A stretch of DNA of 64,000 nt from Thermogemmatispora onikobensis (lineage in GTDB: Bacteria > Chloroflexota > Ktedonobacteria > Ktedonobacterales > Ktedonobacteraceae): NCBI RefSeq assembly GCF_001748285.1, contig NZ_BDGT01000005.1, positions 101,209-165,208 on the forward strand, read 5' to 3'. Below the pieces are notes generated by a model that made no database searches, had not been told where the DNA came from, and saw nothing but the letters and a program-made list of their open reading frames with translations. Every line of letters begins with the position of its first letter. Position 1 is the first letter of the stretch. Made by a program: the position numbers and the translations under genes. This document shows positions 52,646-61,382 of the stretch, piece after piece.

Positions 52646-55600
52646 ATGATTGCCGAAGAGGTTCAACGCATGCAGCGTCTGATGCATGGAAGGAGCCAGG
52701 ACGCCAGTTCCGGCTATGATGCCTGGCTGAGGCAGCCGGCACCGACACGCCTGATCCTCGCGCTACTTTGCTGTGCGCTGCTGCTGGTCCTCCCTGGTGG
52801 CTCTGCCAGTGCCCAGGCCCGGCAGCCCTATCGTCTGGCCCCCGATGGACCCGGGGCCCTGGCCTATTTCGACCTGGCGCGCAAGGACTGCGTCGGCACA
52901 GCCCGCAATACGACCTCCAAAGTCTGGTTTACCCTGGCCGACGGTGTCCTTAGCGACGTCTACTATCCCACCATCGATAACACCAATGTGAAAGCCCTCC
53001 AGTATATTGTGACCGATGGGCAGACCTTTACCGACCTGCAAACGCGCGATACCACCTATAGTGTGCAGCTGCTCGATGGGGCGGTCCTCGACTGTCGCGT
53101 GGTCACGACGGCTCGCAGCGGTCGCTATCGCATCGTTACTGATTATCTGACCGATCCGGCGCGCGACAGCGTCGTGATCCACCTGCGCTTTATGCCCCTG
53201 GTTGGCAGCCTGAGCGACTATCATCTCTATCTGTATTTCGATCCAACGATCAACGGTAACGGCGGCGGCGGCTCCGGTAACGGCGGAGCTGACAGTGCCC
53301 TAACCGATACCTCGACCGGTCAGCCGCTGCCTGTGGCTTTCGACACCAATACTCACAGCAACGCGGCCAACCGTAGCTATGCTGTGCCGGTCTATGCTGC
53401 TCTCGCTGCCTCACGACCTTTCTTGCAGGTCAGCAACGGCTTTCTTGGGGCGGGCAGCGATGGCCTGCTGCAGCTTGAGCAGTCCCACGCCCTGACGCAG
53501 AGCTACGACGAGGCCGACGATGGCAACGTGGTGCAGACGGCCCAGCTGGACCTGAGTCACGGAGCCGAGCTAACTGTCGCCTTGGGCTTTGGGACCACGC
53601 GCACAGAGGCTCTGCAGGCGGCGCGCGGCTCGCTGACAGTTCCCTTCGCGCGTTTGCGTGCCGACTATGTCGCCAGCTGGCTGCGCTATGACGCTGGGCT
53701 ACGTCCGGCGCCCCGCCTGCCGGGTGTCGATGACGCCCAATGGCAGACGCTGCGACGTGAATACTATCTGAGCGCCAACGTTATCAAGGCTTCCGAGGAC
53801 AAGACCTTTCCCGGTGCCATCGTTGCCAGCCTGGCTTCACCCTGGGGACAGGCTGTCTCCGCCGGCGATCCCAACAATCTCTTCTTCGGCTCCTATCGCG
53901 AGGTCTTCGCGCGCGACCTCTACGAAGCCTGGACCGGCCTACTCCTGGATGGCGACCTGCAGACGGCGCGCGACGCCGTCACCTTCCTGTTCTACCATCA
54001 GCAGCGTCCTGACGGCTCCATGCCGCGCAATAGTCTGCTCAACGGTCAGCTTGCTCCCGATTCCTTCGGCACTCAGCTCGATGAGACCAGCTATCCGATC
54101 CTGATGGCCTATCAGCTCCACATGACCAGCGCCGATCTCTATCAACATCATATCAAGCCTGCGGCCTATTTTGTGATGAGCCACGGCCCGGCCTACGGGG
54201 TGGAGCGCTGGGAAGAGCAGAGCGGTTACTCGCCCTCGACGATCGCCGCTGAGATCGCCGGCCTGGTGGCGGCGGCCCAGATCGCCCGTGCCAATGGCGA
54301 TGAGGCCAATGCGCGGCTCTGGCTGGGGGTGGCTGACGACTGGCAGCGCTCGCTGGAGCACTGGGCTGTGACCACTAATGGCCCGCTGGCCAGTCACCCG
54401 TACTATATCCGCCTGTCGAAAACGGGTGATCCCAACGCAGCCATTAGCTATAACCTGGGCAATGGTGGCCCGACCCTCGATCAGCGCAGCGTCATCGATG
54501 CTGGCTTCCTGGAGCTGGTTCGTCTCGGACTGAAGCCGGCCAACGATCCAGTGATCGCCGAATCGCTGCCGGTGGTCGATGCCACCATCAAGAGCCAGAC
54601 AAATAGCGGTCCGGGCTGGCATCGCTATAACGGCGACGGCTACGGCGACGCAGCCAGCAATGGACATCCCTGGGCGCCCTCCGGTGTCGGCACGGGCCAT
54701 GTCTGGCCAGTGCTCGACGAGGAGCGCGGCGAGTATGCCCTGGCCAACGGCGATCTGGCAATGGCGAGCGGGCTACTGGTCACCATGCAGCGCTTTGCCT
54801 CGGGCGTGGGCCTCATTCCTGAACAGGACTGGGAGCTACCCGACCTGGCTCCCTCGCCTTATGGTACTGACCCGACGGTGGCCTCCATCGGCTTCCAGAA
54901 TGGCCATCCCGCCGGCTCGGCCTCGCCACTCACCTGGGCCGAAGGGGCCTTTGTGCGCCTTTTCCTCGACCTGGGCGCTCGCACCCTGCTGGAGCGACCC
55001 GCGGCGACCTATACCCGCTATGTGCTGCAGCATCCGGGCCAGGCCGTGCTCAGCATCGCCTCCCCCGGCGATCTGACGGCAGTCGATGGCTCACCGGTCA
55101 CAGTGCGCGGCAGCTCAGCACCGGGCAATACGATCTACGTAGCCGGCACCAATACCGATAACAACAGTCAGACAGCGCTCGTGAGCACGGTCGCTGCGGC
55201 GGACGGCACCTTCAGCGTCCAGCTGCCCATCAGCGGCGGCACCACCGTCATCACCGTGGTCGCTGTCAGCCCGCAGGGGGCCACAGCCCACGCCACGCGC
55301 ACTATTGTCTGGGATTACACACCGGGCACCGTGCTGCTCGACGTCAGCGATCCTGCGGGAGATGACAACGGGCCGGGCAACTATGCCTACCCGACCGCTG
55401 GCGATTTCCACGCTGGGGCCTTCGACATCCTGGAGTTTCGCGTCATCGATAGCGGCGACAGCATCGTCTTCAAGCTGAAGGTGCGCGATCTGATGCCGAC
55501 CTTTGGCAGTCCGCTCGGGGCCCAGCTCATCGATGTCTACGTGCACGATCCGAATGCCGCCCCCAGCGACACCTCGACGGCGCCGTCCTTCCCGCAGCGC

Positions 55601-56032
55601 AACTATGTGATTGCTGCCTCGGCGGCCTGGAGTCGGCTCATCGAGGTCCAGGGCTTTGGACAGCGCTACATCGATGCGCAGGGCACAACTCTGGCAAGCG
55701 TCAGCATCAGCGCAAACAGCATCTCGCACTTTATCACCTTCAGCGTCCCAAAGGCCAGCCTTGGTCAGCCTGGATCAGGCTGGGGCTTCACGGTCACCCT
55801 GACGGGCCAGGATGGCTTCCAATCGGATCAGGCGCGCGCTTTCACCAGCACGCCTGGCCCCTATACCTTCGGCGTCTGCTCCACGGCCAGCAGCGACCCG
55901 CACTGCGCCGTTGATCCAGGTACGGTACCGAAGGTTATGGATACCCTGACGCCGCCCGGCCTGCAGCAGGCCGACGAGCTGGACTATACGCGCCATCAGC
56001 CAGTGGTCTTACAAGACATAATCATTCCCTAG
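52646..56032 (+). CDS. Secreted GH15 glucodextranase/glucoamylase
   Basis: 1128 residues. A hydrophobic export signal lies at about 32-56 (LILALLCCALLLVLPGGSASAQA), after a long N-terminal region. Then come a glucodextranase N domain (about 58-310), a GH15 (alpha/alpha)6 catalytic domain (about 330-790), a glucodextranase B-type Ig-like domain (about 805-890, SPVTVRGSSAPGNTIYVAG) and a C domain of the glucodextranase C/DOMON-like type (about 895-1105, VSDPAGDDNGPGNY). The catalytic acid is in VERWEEQSGYSPST (about 519-523) and the base in LTWAEGAFVRL (about 763). It would release glucose from alpha-glucans (starch or dextran) outside the cell. Confidence 0.88.
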   Translation: MIAEEVQRMQRLMHGRSQDASSGYDAWLRQPAPTRLILALLCCALLLVLPGGSASAQARQPYRLAPDGPGALAYFDLARKDCVGTARNTTSKVWFTLADGVLSDVYYPTIDNTNVKALQYIVTDGQTFTDLQTRDTTYSVQLLDGAVLDCRVVTTARSGRYRIVTDYLTDPARDSVVIHLRFMPLVGSLSDYHLYLYFDPTINGNGGGGSGNGGADSALTDTSTGQPLPVAFDTNTHSNAANRSYAVPVYAALAASRPFLQVSNGFLGAGSDGLLQLEQSHALTQSYDEADDGNVVQTAQLDLSHGAELTVALGFGTTRTEALQAARGSLTVPFARLRADYVASWLRYDAGLRPAPRLPGVDDAQWQTLRREYYLSANVIKASEDKTFPGAIVASLASPWGQAVSAGDPNNLFFGSYREVFARDLYEAWTGLLLDGDLQTARDAVTFLFYHQQRPDGSMPRNSLLNGQLAPDSFGTQLDETSYPILMAYQLHMTSADLYQHHIKPAAYFVMSHGPAYGVERWEEQSGYSPSTIAAEIAGLVAAAQIARANGDEANARLWLGVADDWQRSLEHWAVTTNGPLASHPYYIRLSKTGDPNAAISYNLGNGGPTLDQRSVIDAGFLELVRLGLKPANDPVIAESLPVVDATIKSQTNSGPGWHRYNGDGYGDAASNGHPWAPSGVGTGHVWPVLDEERGEYALANGDLAMASGLLVTMQRFASGVGLIPEQDWELPDLAPSPYGTDPTVASIGFQNGHPAGSASPLTWAEGAFVRLFLDLGARTLLERPAATYTRYVLQHPGQAVLSIASPGDLTAVDGSPVTVRGSSAPGNTIYVAGTNTDNNSQTALVSTVAAADGTFSVQLPISGGTTVITVVAVSPQGATAHATRTIVWDYTPGTVLLDVSDPAGDDNGPGNYAYPTAGDFHAGAFDILEFRVIDSGDSIVFKLKVRDLMPTFGSPLGAQLIDVYVHDPNAAPSDTSTAPSFPQRNYVIAASAAWSRLIEVQGFGQRYIDAQGTTLASVSISANSISHFITFSVPKASLGQPGSGWGFTVTLTGQDGFQSDQARAFTSTPGPYTFGVCSTASSDPHCAVDPGTVPKVMDTLTPPGLQQADELDYTRHQPVVLQDIIIP

Positions 56033-56077
56033 TTGTGCTTCTTCCTTCGGGTCGTCCTTGCCCGCGGGGGTCTTGGT

Positions 56078-56122
56078 GGCGCTCCTCGGCCCGGAACCCC
56101 GGTCCGGAGGCTGAGGAGCGCC
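56078..56122 (+). terminator. Terminator hairpin of the GH15 gene
   Basis: Perfect 10-bp stem GGCGCTCCTC/GAGGAGCGCC, extended inside by GCC/GGC and CCGG/CCGG pairings, 45 bases after the stop codon. Confidence 0.55.
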
Positions 56123-56177
56123 TGCCCCGGTGCTTTCAAGCAGCATTGCACCACATCCGGGCACAGGTACAGAGGAG

Positions 56178-56218
56178 GCGGAGCCGTCCCATCCCCCCAG
56201 GGGATGAGACGGCTCCGC
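56178..56218. terminator. Long bidirectional terminator-like hairpin
   Basis: 11-bp stem GCGGAGCCGTC/GACGGCTCCGC, one C-A mismatch, then CATCCCC/GGGGATG (7 bp) and a 3-base loop. It lies between the convergent GH15 and GerMN genes. Confidence 0.6.
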
Positions 56219-56347
56219 TGCGTTGCGTTAGGGAAGCGATCCCCCTGTACAAGACAGGAAAGGAGCACAGCGTGGAGAGATGAGGAATCTGCGACTGCGC
56301 CTGGGCTGGGCGGCGCATCTCTCCTACAGCCTGACCTCTGATCGAAG

Positions 56348-56992
56348 CTAGCTCAAGCAGCGATCCAGTCCACTCTCGTCGCCGAAGCAGTGGCCGTCGC
56401 GCGTCAGAATCACCACCCTCCGAATGCCAGGGAACTGCGTCAGGGTCGCTGTGATCTCGGCCTGCACCCGTGCATCAGCACCAATGCCGGACGAGGTAAG
56501 CTGACGGCAGAAGCGCACAGTGGCTGTACCAGGCTCGCTGCGGCTGCCGCGCTGGTTCAGCGTCAGGGTGAAGTCTGGACCACCGACCGGCAGCGGGGCC
56601 GCGCAGTTCGAGGGGCCGCTCAGCAGCGTATTCAGCTCGCTGAAGAGGCCAGCGCTGCGCTCGCTGGGCGTCGGTCCGGCGATGAGCATCTGCAAGGCAA
56701 AGGTGCCCACAGAAAGCGTCGGCGAGATGCGCTCTACCGGCGAGACAGCGGTTGGATCGCTCGTGACAGAGACAGGGTAGCGCGAGAAAAAGACCTTGAT
56801 CGGGTAGCCGCCTGACGAGGGGGTGCTGGCTAGCTGACCCTGCACCATCGGAGCGGCATTGGCCTGGCTCTGAGAGTGACCAGCTCCGCTTGTTGGCAGT
56901 AGCCAGACCGCCAGCGCCAGACTGAGGACGCTCAGAACCAGAAACAGCGGACGGGCCGAGGTAGGGCGTCTTTTGGCTATCTTTCTAATCAT
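56348..56992 (-). CDS. GerMN-domain secreted protein
   Basis: 214 residues. An N-terminal membrane/signal segment (PLFLVLSVLSLALAVWLLP, about 15-33) follows a KxxKRR start. A GerMN domain covers about 63-205 (IKVFFSRYPV, FALQMLIAGPTPSERSAGLF, GTATVRFCRQL, QFPGIRRVVILT). GerMN domains occur in spore germination and envelope lipoproteins. Cysteines near the end (HCFGDE, RCLS) may form a disulphide. Single gene in an AT-rich upstream setting. Confidence 0.8.
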   Translation of the reverse strand: MIRKIAKRRPTSARPLFLVLSVLSLALAVWLLPTSGAGHSQSQANAAPMVQGQLASTPSSGGYPIKVFFSRYPVSVTSDPTAVSPVERISPTLSVGTFALQMLIAGPTPSERSAGLFSELNTLLSGPSNCAAPLPVGGPDFTLTLNQRGSRSEPGTATVRFCRQLTSSGIGADARVQAEITATLTQFPGIRRVVILTRDGHCFGDESGLDRCLS

Positions 56993-57264
56993 TCACTTTT
57001 TAACCTTTAATTTTTTGGGATATGCTTTAAAAGAGAGTATACATGACAAAACAAGAGATGGATGAGAGATCGCTCCCGCCTCGACCGGGCGAGCGGAGCA
57101 GGTCACGACGGGCCTGCCGCTGTACGACCCTGGCCTGATAAGTGCTCGCTTCCTTAAAAAAAGTATGTCTGTTGGGGCCGGGAGCCAGCAATGGAGCAGC
57201 TCACAGTCAGATTGTGAACTGGATCACACTGCCGACTCCTCTCCTGGCTGACTGGCTGGCCTGA

Positions 57265-58629
57265 TCAGGAGGAAGCAGGCTCGGGCTGGCTGGTGGGTGT
57301 GGGAAGCGGCTCGTCGACGGCGAACAGCTCGCGCAGATAGGGGTTCAAGAAGATGCCCTGGGGATCGAGCTGGGCGCGCAGGCGGCGAAAATCGTGCCAG
57401 CGCGGGTAGAGGGCTGCCAGTTCTTCGGGGCGGCGCGTATGGATCTTGCCCCAGTGCGGGCGCCCTTCGTAGCGGCGGAAAATGGCCTCTACGTGGCGGA
57501 AATAGGGCTTGTATTCCATCCCCTTATACATATGCACGGCCACATAGGCTGAGTCGCGCCCATAGGCCGGGCTGAGCCAGATGTCGTCTCCCTTCACGAA
57601 GCGGCACTCGACTGGGAAATGCACCTTAAAGCGCTGCTCCTCAATGCAGGCGCGAATCTCCTCAAGAACGGGTCGCAGCTGGTCCGCCGCAATACTGTAC
57701 TCCATCTCGACGAAGCGCACCAGGCGCGGCGTGGCGAAAATGCGATGGGGATAGTCGATCTCGTCAACGCTGGCCACACCCAGGGCCGAGATGCGGCTGA
57801 CGGTCGCCGAAAGGGTTGGTACCAGGCGATTGGCCTCCGATAGCAGCCAGAAGACGCCGTTCTCCAGCATGAGCTGGTTCACGTTGCTCCACAACCGGCC
57901 CCAGCGACTGTTCTGGCGGACGGCTTCCTCCGTGGTGTTGATCCACTTCGCTTGTACCCAGGGCGTGTATGGGAACCAGAAAAATTCGAAGTGCTCGTTT
58001 TCCTCGCGGTAGCGCTCCAGGTTGTCCAGGCAATCCTCCAGCGAGGCGCGGCGTCCGATGTAATGTAGGGGACGGGCTGGCACGACGCGCAGGGTGACCC
58101 TGGCAATGACGCCCAGGGTGCCGAGTGAGACCTGGGCGGCCTTAAAGAGGTCGCGGTTCTCTTCTTCGGAGCACTCGATGAGGTCGCCGCTGGCGGTGAT
58201 CAGGGTCAGGGCTACCACCTGGGTGGAGAGCGAGCCAAAGCGGAGACCCGTGCCGTGGGTGCCGGTGCTGATGGCCCCGGCGATGCTCTGTACATCGATG
58301 TCGCCCAGATTTTCCTGGGCCAGGCCGTGGGCGAGCAGCAGCTCACCCAGGCTCCCAAGGCGTGTGCCAGCCAGCACGACTGCCGTACCGCGCTCGCGGT
58401 CAACTTTCTCCAGGCCCTGCAGGTGGTCCAGGGAGAGCAGCACGTCGTCGCTCTCGACGAGGGGGGTGAACGAGTGACCGGCGCCCGCGACGCGCAGGTG
58501 ACGCCCGGCGCGCCCACACTCGGCGACGGTCCTGGCTAGCTCTTCCAGGCTCGCTGGCTGGATGATCTCCGGTCGACAGGCAACGGTACCTGACCAGTTC
58601 CGCCAGCTCTCTTTCTCTCCGGCAATCAT
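57265..58629 (-). CDS. Aldonolactone oxidase (D-arabinono/L-gulono-1,4-lactone oxidase family)
   Basis: 454 residues (AAGGAAGGAG upstream). A VAO-type FAD domain lies at about 20-190: RVAGAGHSFTPLVESDDVLLSL, ENLGDIDVQSIAGAISTGTHGTG. The C-terminal ALO domain contains the conserved HWGKIHTR and LDPQGIFLNPYLRELF. Oxidises sugar lactones or related polyols with oxygen. The gene upstream on the same strand encodes a deaminase/aldolase, with 253 bases between them that include a tetranucleotide repeat. Confidence 0.85.
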   Translation of the reverse strand: MIAGEKESWRNWSGTVACRPEIIQPASLEELARTVAECGRAGRHLRVAGAGHSFTPLVESDDVLLSLDHLQGLEKVDRERGTAVVLAGTRLGSLGELLLAHGLAQENLGDIDVQSIAGAISTGTHGTGLRFGSLSTQVVALTLITASGDLIECSEEENRDLFKAAQVSLGTLGVIARVTLRVVPARPLHYIGRRASLEDCLDNLERYREENEHFEFFWFPYTPWVQAKWINTTEEAVRQNSRWGRLWSNVNQLMLENGVFWLLSEANRLVPTLSATVSRISALGVASVDEIDYPHRIFATPRLVRFVEMEYSIAADQLRPVLEEIRACIEEQRFKVHFPVECRFVKGDDIWLSPAYGRDSAYVAVHMYKGMEYKPYFRHVEAIFRRYEGRPHWGKIHTRRPEELAALYPRWHDFRRLRAQLDPQGIFLNPYLRELFAVDEPLPTPTSQPEPASS

Positions 58630-58655
58630 CGCCTCTGCTCCTTCCTTCTTGTCTG

Positions 58656-58697
58656 CTTGCTTGCTTACTTACTTACTTACTTGCTTGCTTGCTTGCT
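58656..58697. repeat. Tetranucleotide microsatellite (CTTG/CTTA)
   Basis: Ten consecutive CTTR units: two CTTG, four CTTA, four CTTG. They lie 26 bases upstream of the lactone oxidase start on the minus strand, in its probable leader or promoter region. Confidence 0.9.
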
Positions 58698-58882
58698 GGT
58701 GTGCTCTTCTGCTCTCTCTTACCTTGCCTGCTTGCTGCCTTCCATGCTTCTCTTGCCTGGTCCGCCGGGGGATTTCTTATAGTTTAGAAGCAAGACGCCG
58801 GGCCTGGCAAGAGTCGGGGGCGGCCTGTCTCACTGCCAGTGGCTGCCTGCTCTTGGCGGACTGCCAGCCGCTGGGCCGCTGC

Positions 58883-60220
58883 TTAGAGAAAGCAGTGGCC
58901 GTCGCCGCGGTAAGTGGTTACCTCGTCGACAATGCTTCCATTGCTGACCAGCAGCAGGTGAGTGAAGCGCTCGCACAGCTCGCCGGCCTTGGCGTGACGC
59001 AGAAAGATCGGATCGCCCAGGGAGAGCATCACGGGGCCGCTGTAGCGGATGGGAGTCTGGACCTCGCCGGCGCCCTCGGTAGCGATGAGCTGCGCCCCCT
59101 GGGGCAGATAAGGCTGCGGCAGCTTGTCGGGACCTGCGGCGCCGGAGGCGACGTAGCCCCCGCCGAGGCAGGTATAGATCTGCGGATGCGGGCGGCGCAC
59201 GATCTCAATGGCGAAGCCTGCCGCTGGCTGATAGCGGAAATTGCGATAGTGATCGAAGAGGGTCGGGCCATAGAAGGCCGAGCCGACGGTGATCTCGCTG
59301 ACGCTGGCTTCCAGGCGCGTTGTATGCACGCTGCCGGTGCCGCCGCCGTTGACGAAGCGCACCTGGGGGGCGTATTCCTTGATCAGGGCCACCAGTGCGG
59401 CGCGGCGAGCGGCGATCTCGCCTAACGAGCGGCGCTTGAGCCAGGTCACCAGAGCGTTCTTGAGGGCCTGGCCCGGATAGCGATCGCCAACCCCAGCGAT
59501 CTGGGCCTCGTAGCCCATGATGCCATCGAGCCAGACATGGGGTGAGGACATGATCCGCTCGATGACCGGGCGCACCTGTTCCGCCGTGCGTAGCGGCGAG
59601 CGCCAGACGCCGAAATGCAGCCCGGGGAAGTCGACGGCCATGTCGATGTCGAGGCAGAGCGGCAGGCGCACGCCGTAGCGGCGGGCCACGCCCTCGATCT
59701 GTTCCACGTGAGCCAGGCTGTCGACCATCAAGGTGATGTGGGTCCCTTCCGCGCTAGCGCGTGCCACCGCTGCGATATCCTCCTCGTGCCAGGTCGGATA
59801 GCCGATCAGCAGGTCGTCCAGGCCCTGGCTGGCCAGATAGACGGCCTCGCGAGCGGTGAAGGCCATAATACCCTGAAAGGTCGGCTCGGCTGCCAGAAGG
59901 CGCTTGATGATGGTGACACTGCGTAGCGACTTCGAGGCGATGCGCACCCGCTTGCCGCCGGCGCGCTCGCGTGTCAGACGAATGTTCTCCTCTAGCAGGT
60001 CCAGGTCCACATAAGCCAGAGGCAGGGGACGCCCGCGGAAGATCTCGCGGTAATACTGGTAGTCGCGGAGCATGGTTTGCGCCTGCTCCTGGCCGCGCTC
60101 AGGCGCGCTGGCTGGGGAGGCAGCGCCGTTGCTGGGTAGAACGGGAGATCGCTCCGCGCCGGCGACTGGCAGGTATGACGGCTGGATCTGAGGAGTCTGT
60201 GGAGACTGAGGCTCTGTCAT
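58883..60220 (-). CDS. PLP-dependent amino acid deaminase/aldolase (alanine racemase N-type fold)
   Basis: 445 residues (AAGGAGGAA upstream). After a Gln/Pro-rich first 45 residues, a fold-type III PLP barrel: LAYVDLDLLEENI, the PLP-binding lysine in RIASKSLRSV (about 103), LCLDIDMAVDF, and FVNGGGTGSVHTT, which holds the phosphate. The C-terminal beta domain ends LSLGDPIFLRHAKAGELCERF. Related to D-threonine aldolase and D-serine deaminase families; reaction not assigned. Neighbouring lactone oxidase suggests a shared catabolic unit. Confidence 0.8.
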   Translation of the reverse strand: MTEPQSPQTPQIQPSYLPVAGAERSPVLPSNGAASPASAPERGQEQAQTMLRDYQYYREIFRGRPLPLAYVDLDLLEENIRLTRERAGGKRVRIASKSLRSVTIIKRLLAAEPTFQGIMAFTAREAVYLASQGLDDLLIGYPTWHEEDIAAVARASAEGTHITLMVDSLAHVEQIEGVARRYGVRLPLCLDIDMAVDFPGLHFGVWRSPLRTAEQVRPVIERIMSSPHVWLDGIMGYEAQIAGVGDRYPGQALKNALVTWLKRRSLGEIAARRAALVALIKEYAPQVRFVNGGGTGSVHTTRLEASVSEITVGSAFYGPTLFDHYRNFRYQPAAGFAIEIVRRPHPQIYTCLGGGYVASGAAGPDKLPQPYLPQGAQLIATEGAGEVQTPIRYSGPVMLSLGDPIFLRHAKAGELCERFTHLLLVSNGSIVDEVTTYRGDGHCFL

Positions 60221-60455
60221 AGGCGGTTCCTCCTTGTGCCGGCGGGGCGAGACGAGGCGAGACGCGAGAAGGCGATAGAATAGGCTGCGCTCTCCTCTTC
60301 TGAAGCCCTGTTCAATCGTAGCATTGTCGCCTCTGAGAAATCAAGCGTATGGCTGCTGGCTGGCAGCCGCACTGAGCAGAAGGATGGCAGCAAAGCTGTC
60401 ACAGAAGAGGGGGCTGACTCGTCTCCTCTAATAGAAAGCAAAAATAGAGAACGAT

Positions 60456-60635
60456 GTCTTCGGGGCAGGGTGAGGGATGTGAGCCAGCGCTCAGGAGCTG
60501 ACTGAGCCGATGGCCTCTCCCAATTCCCGATCGGCGGTATAGCCCGTACGCCCCCGCGCTCGCTGTCGCATGGCAGCGCGAGGGCATGACCTGGGGAAGT
60601 TCCAGGGCCGACGGTATAGTCCGATAGGAGAAGAC
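60456..60635 (+). ncRNA. FMN riboswitch (RFN element)
   Basis: All conserved RFN blocks are readable: TTCGGGGCAGGGTG (60459-60472), CCCGATCGGCGGTATAGCCCG (60526-60546, written here as a continuous consensus block), the GCGCGAGG arm, GACCTGGGGAAGTTCC (about 60589-60604) and CCGACGGTATAGTCCG (60608-60623). P1 is closed by GTCTTC (60456-60461) and GAAGAC (60630-60635). The AGGAG ribosome site (60626-60630) abuts and partly overlaps the 3' P1 strand, so FMN binding would hide it: translational control of the first gene, a sigma factor. Confidence 0.95.
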
Positions 60636-60641
60636 TGACGA

Positions 60642-61382
60642 TTGGAAGAGTTCGATCGCTATTATCCTCTGCTCTTTGCCACTGCGCGTAGCCTGCTGGG
60701 CAGCTGCGATGAGATCGAGGATATTATCCAGGAAAGCTACATCCGCTATGCTACAGCAGCGGCGCAGCAGATAGGCTCGCTACGCGCCTATCTGCAGACG
60801 ATCGTGACGCGCCTCTGCCTCGATCGCCTCAAATCGGCCCGTGTGCAGCGCGAGCAGCCCCTTGGCCTTTGGCTGCCGGTTTCGGAGGAAGGGCCGAGGA
60901 CAACGCCAGAGCCGGAAGCGCTGGTTGTTGAGACCCTTGAACAGCGTGAGGCCCTGGCGCGTGCTCTCTGGCTCCTGCAGGAGCGGCTCAGTCCCGCTGA
61001 ACGGGCCGTCTTTCTCCTCCACGAAGCCTTTGCCTGTCCCTACGACGAGATCGCCCGCCTGCTCAACAGAAGCGCCAGCGCCTGCCGCCAGCTCTTGCAC
61101 CGAGCCCGGGCGCGGCTACGTGCTGCCCAGGCCCAGGCTCGCTTCAGCGTGAAGCCCGAGGAGCATCACGCCCTCTTGAGCAGCTTCCTGATGGTCGCTC
61201 AGGGTAGCCCGCTGCAGTGCCTGGTTGAGACGCTGCTGCCCACTGCTGAGGTCCCAGGACCGGGGACGTCGGGGACGGAAGCCAAGGCCGTATTTGCACA
61301 AGAAGCGGCCCCGGCTCCCGTTGTCGGACAAAAGGAGCCGCTGGCGCTGCCTGCTCTGGAGGAATGCCATGCCCATGCCTGA
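60642..61382 (+). CDS. ECF sigma factor (SigJ/ECF41-like), first gene of the riboflavin operon
   Basis: 246 residues from the TTG at 60642, 11 bases after the AGGAG that is part of the riboswitch. Sigma-2 at about 1-65 (FDRYYPLLFATARSLLGSCDEIEDIIQESYIRY) and sigma-4 at about 105-165 (LSPAERAVFLLHEAFACPYDEIARLLNRSASACRQLLHRARARL). A short tail, RFSVKPEEHHALLSSFLMVAQGSP, matches the start of the SnoaL-like extension of ECF41-type factors, but the rest of that domain is missing and replaced by an unconserved 60-residue end. It overlaps ribD by 14 bases. Its targets are unknown. Confidence 0.82.
   Translation: MEEFDRYYPLLFATARSLLGSCDEIEDIIQESYIRYATAAAQQIGSLRAYLQTIVTRLCLDRLKSARVQREQPLGLWLPVSEEGPRTTPEPEALVVETLEQREALARALWLLQERLSPAERAVFLLHEAFACPYDEIARLLNRSASACRQLLHRARARLRAAQAQARFSVKPEEHHALLSSFLMVAQGSPLQCLVETLLPTAEVPGPGTSGTEAKAVFAQEAAPAPVVGQKEPLALPALEECHAHA

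Noticed and set aside
56033..56341. Small open frames between the GH15 and GerMN genes
   Set aside because: They overlap two strong hairpins and have no ribosome site; region read as terminators.
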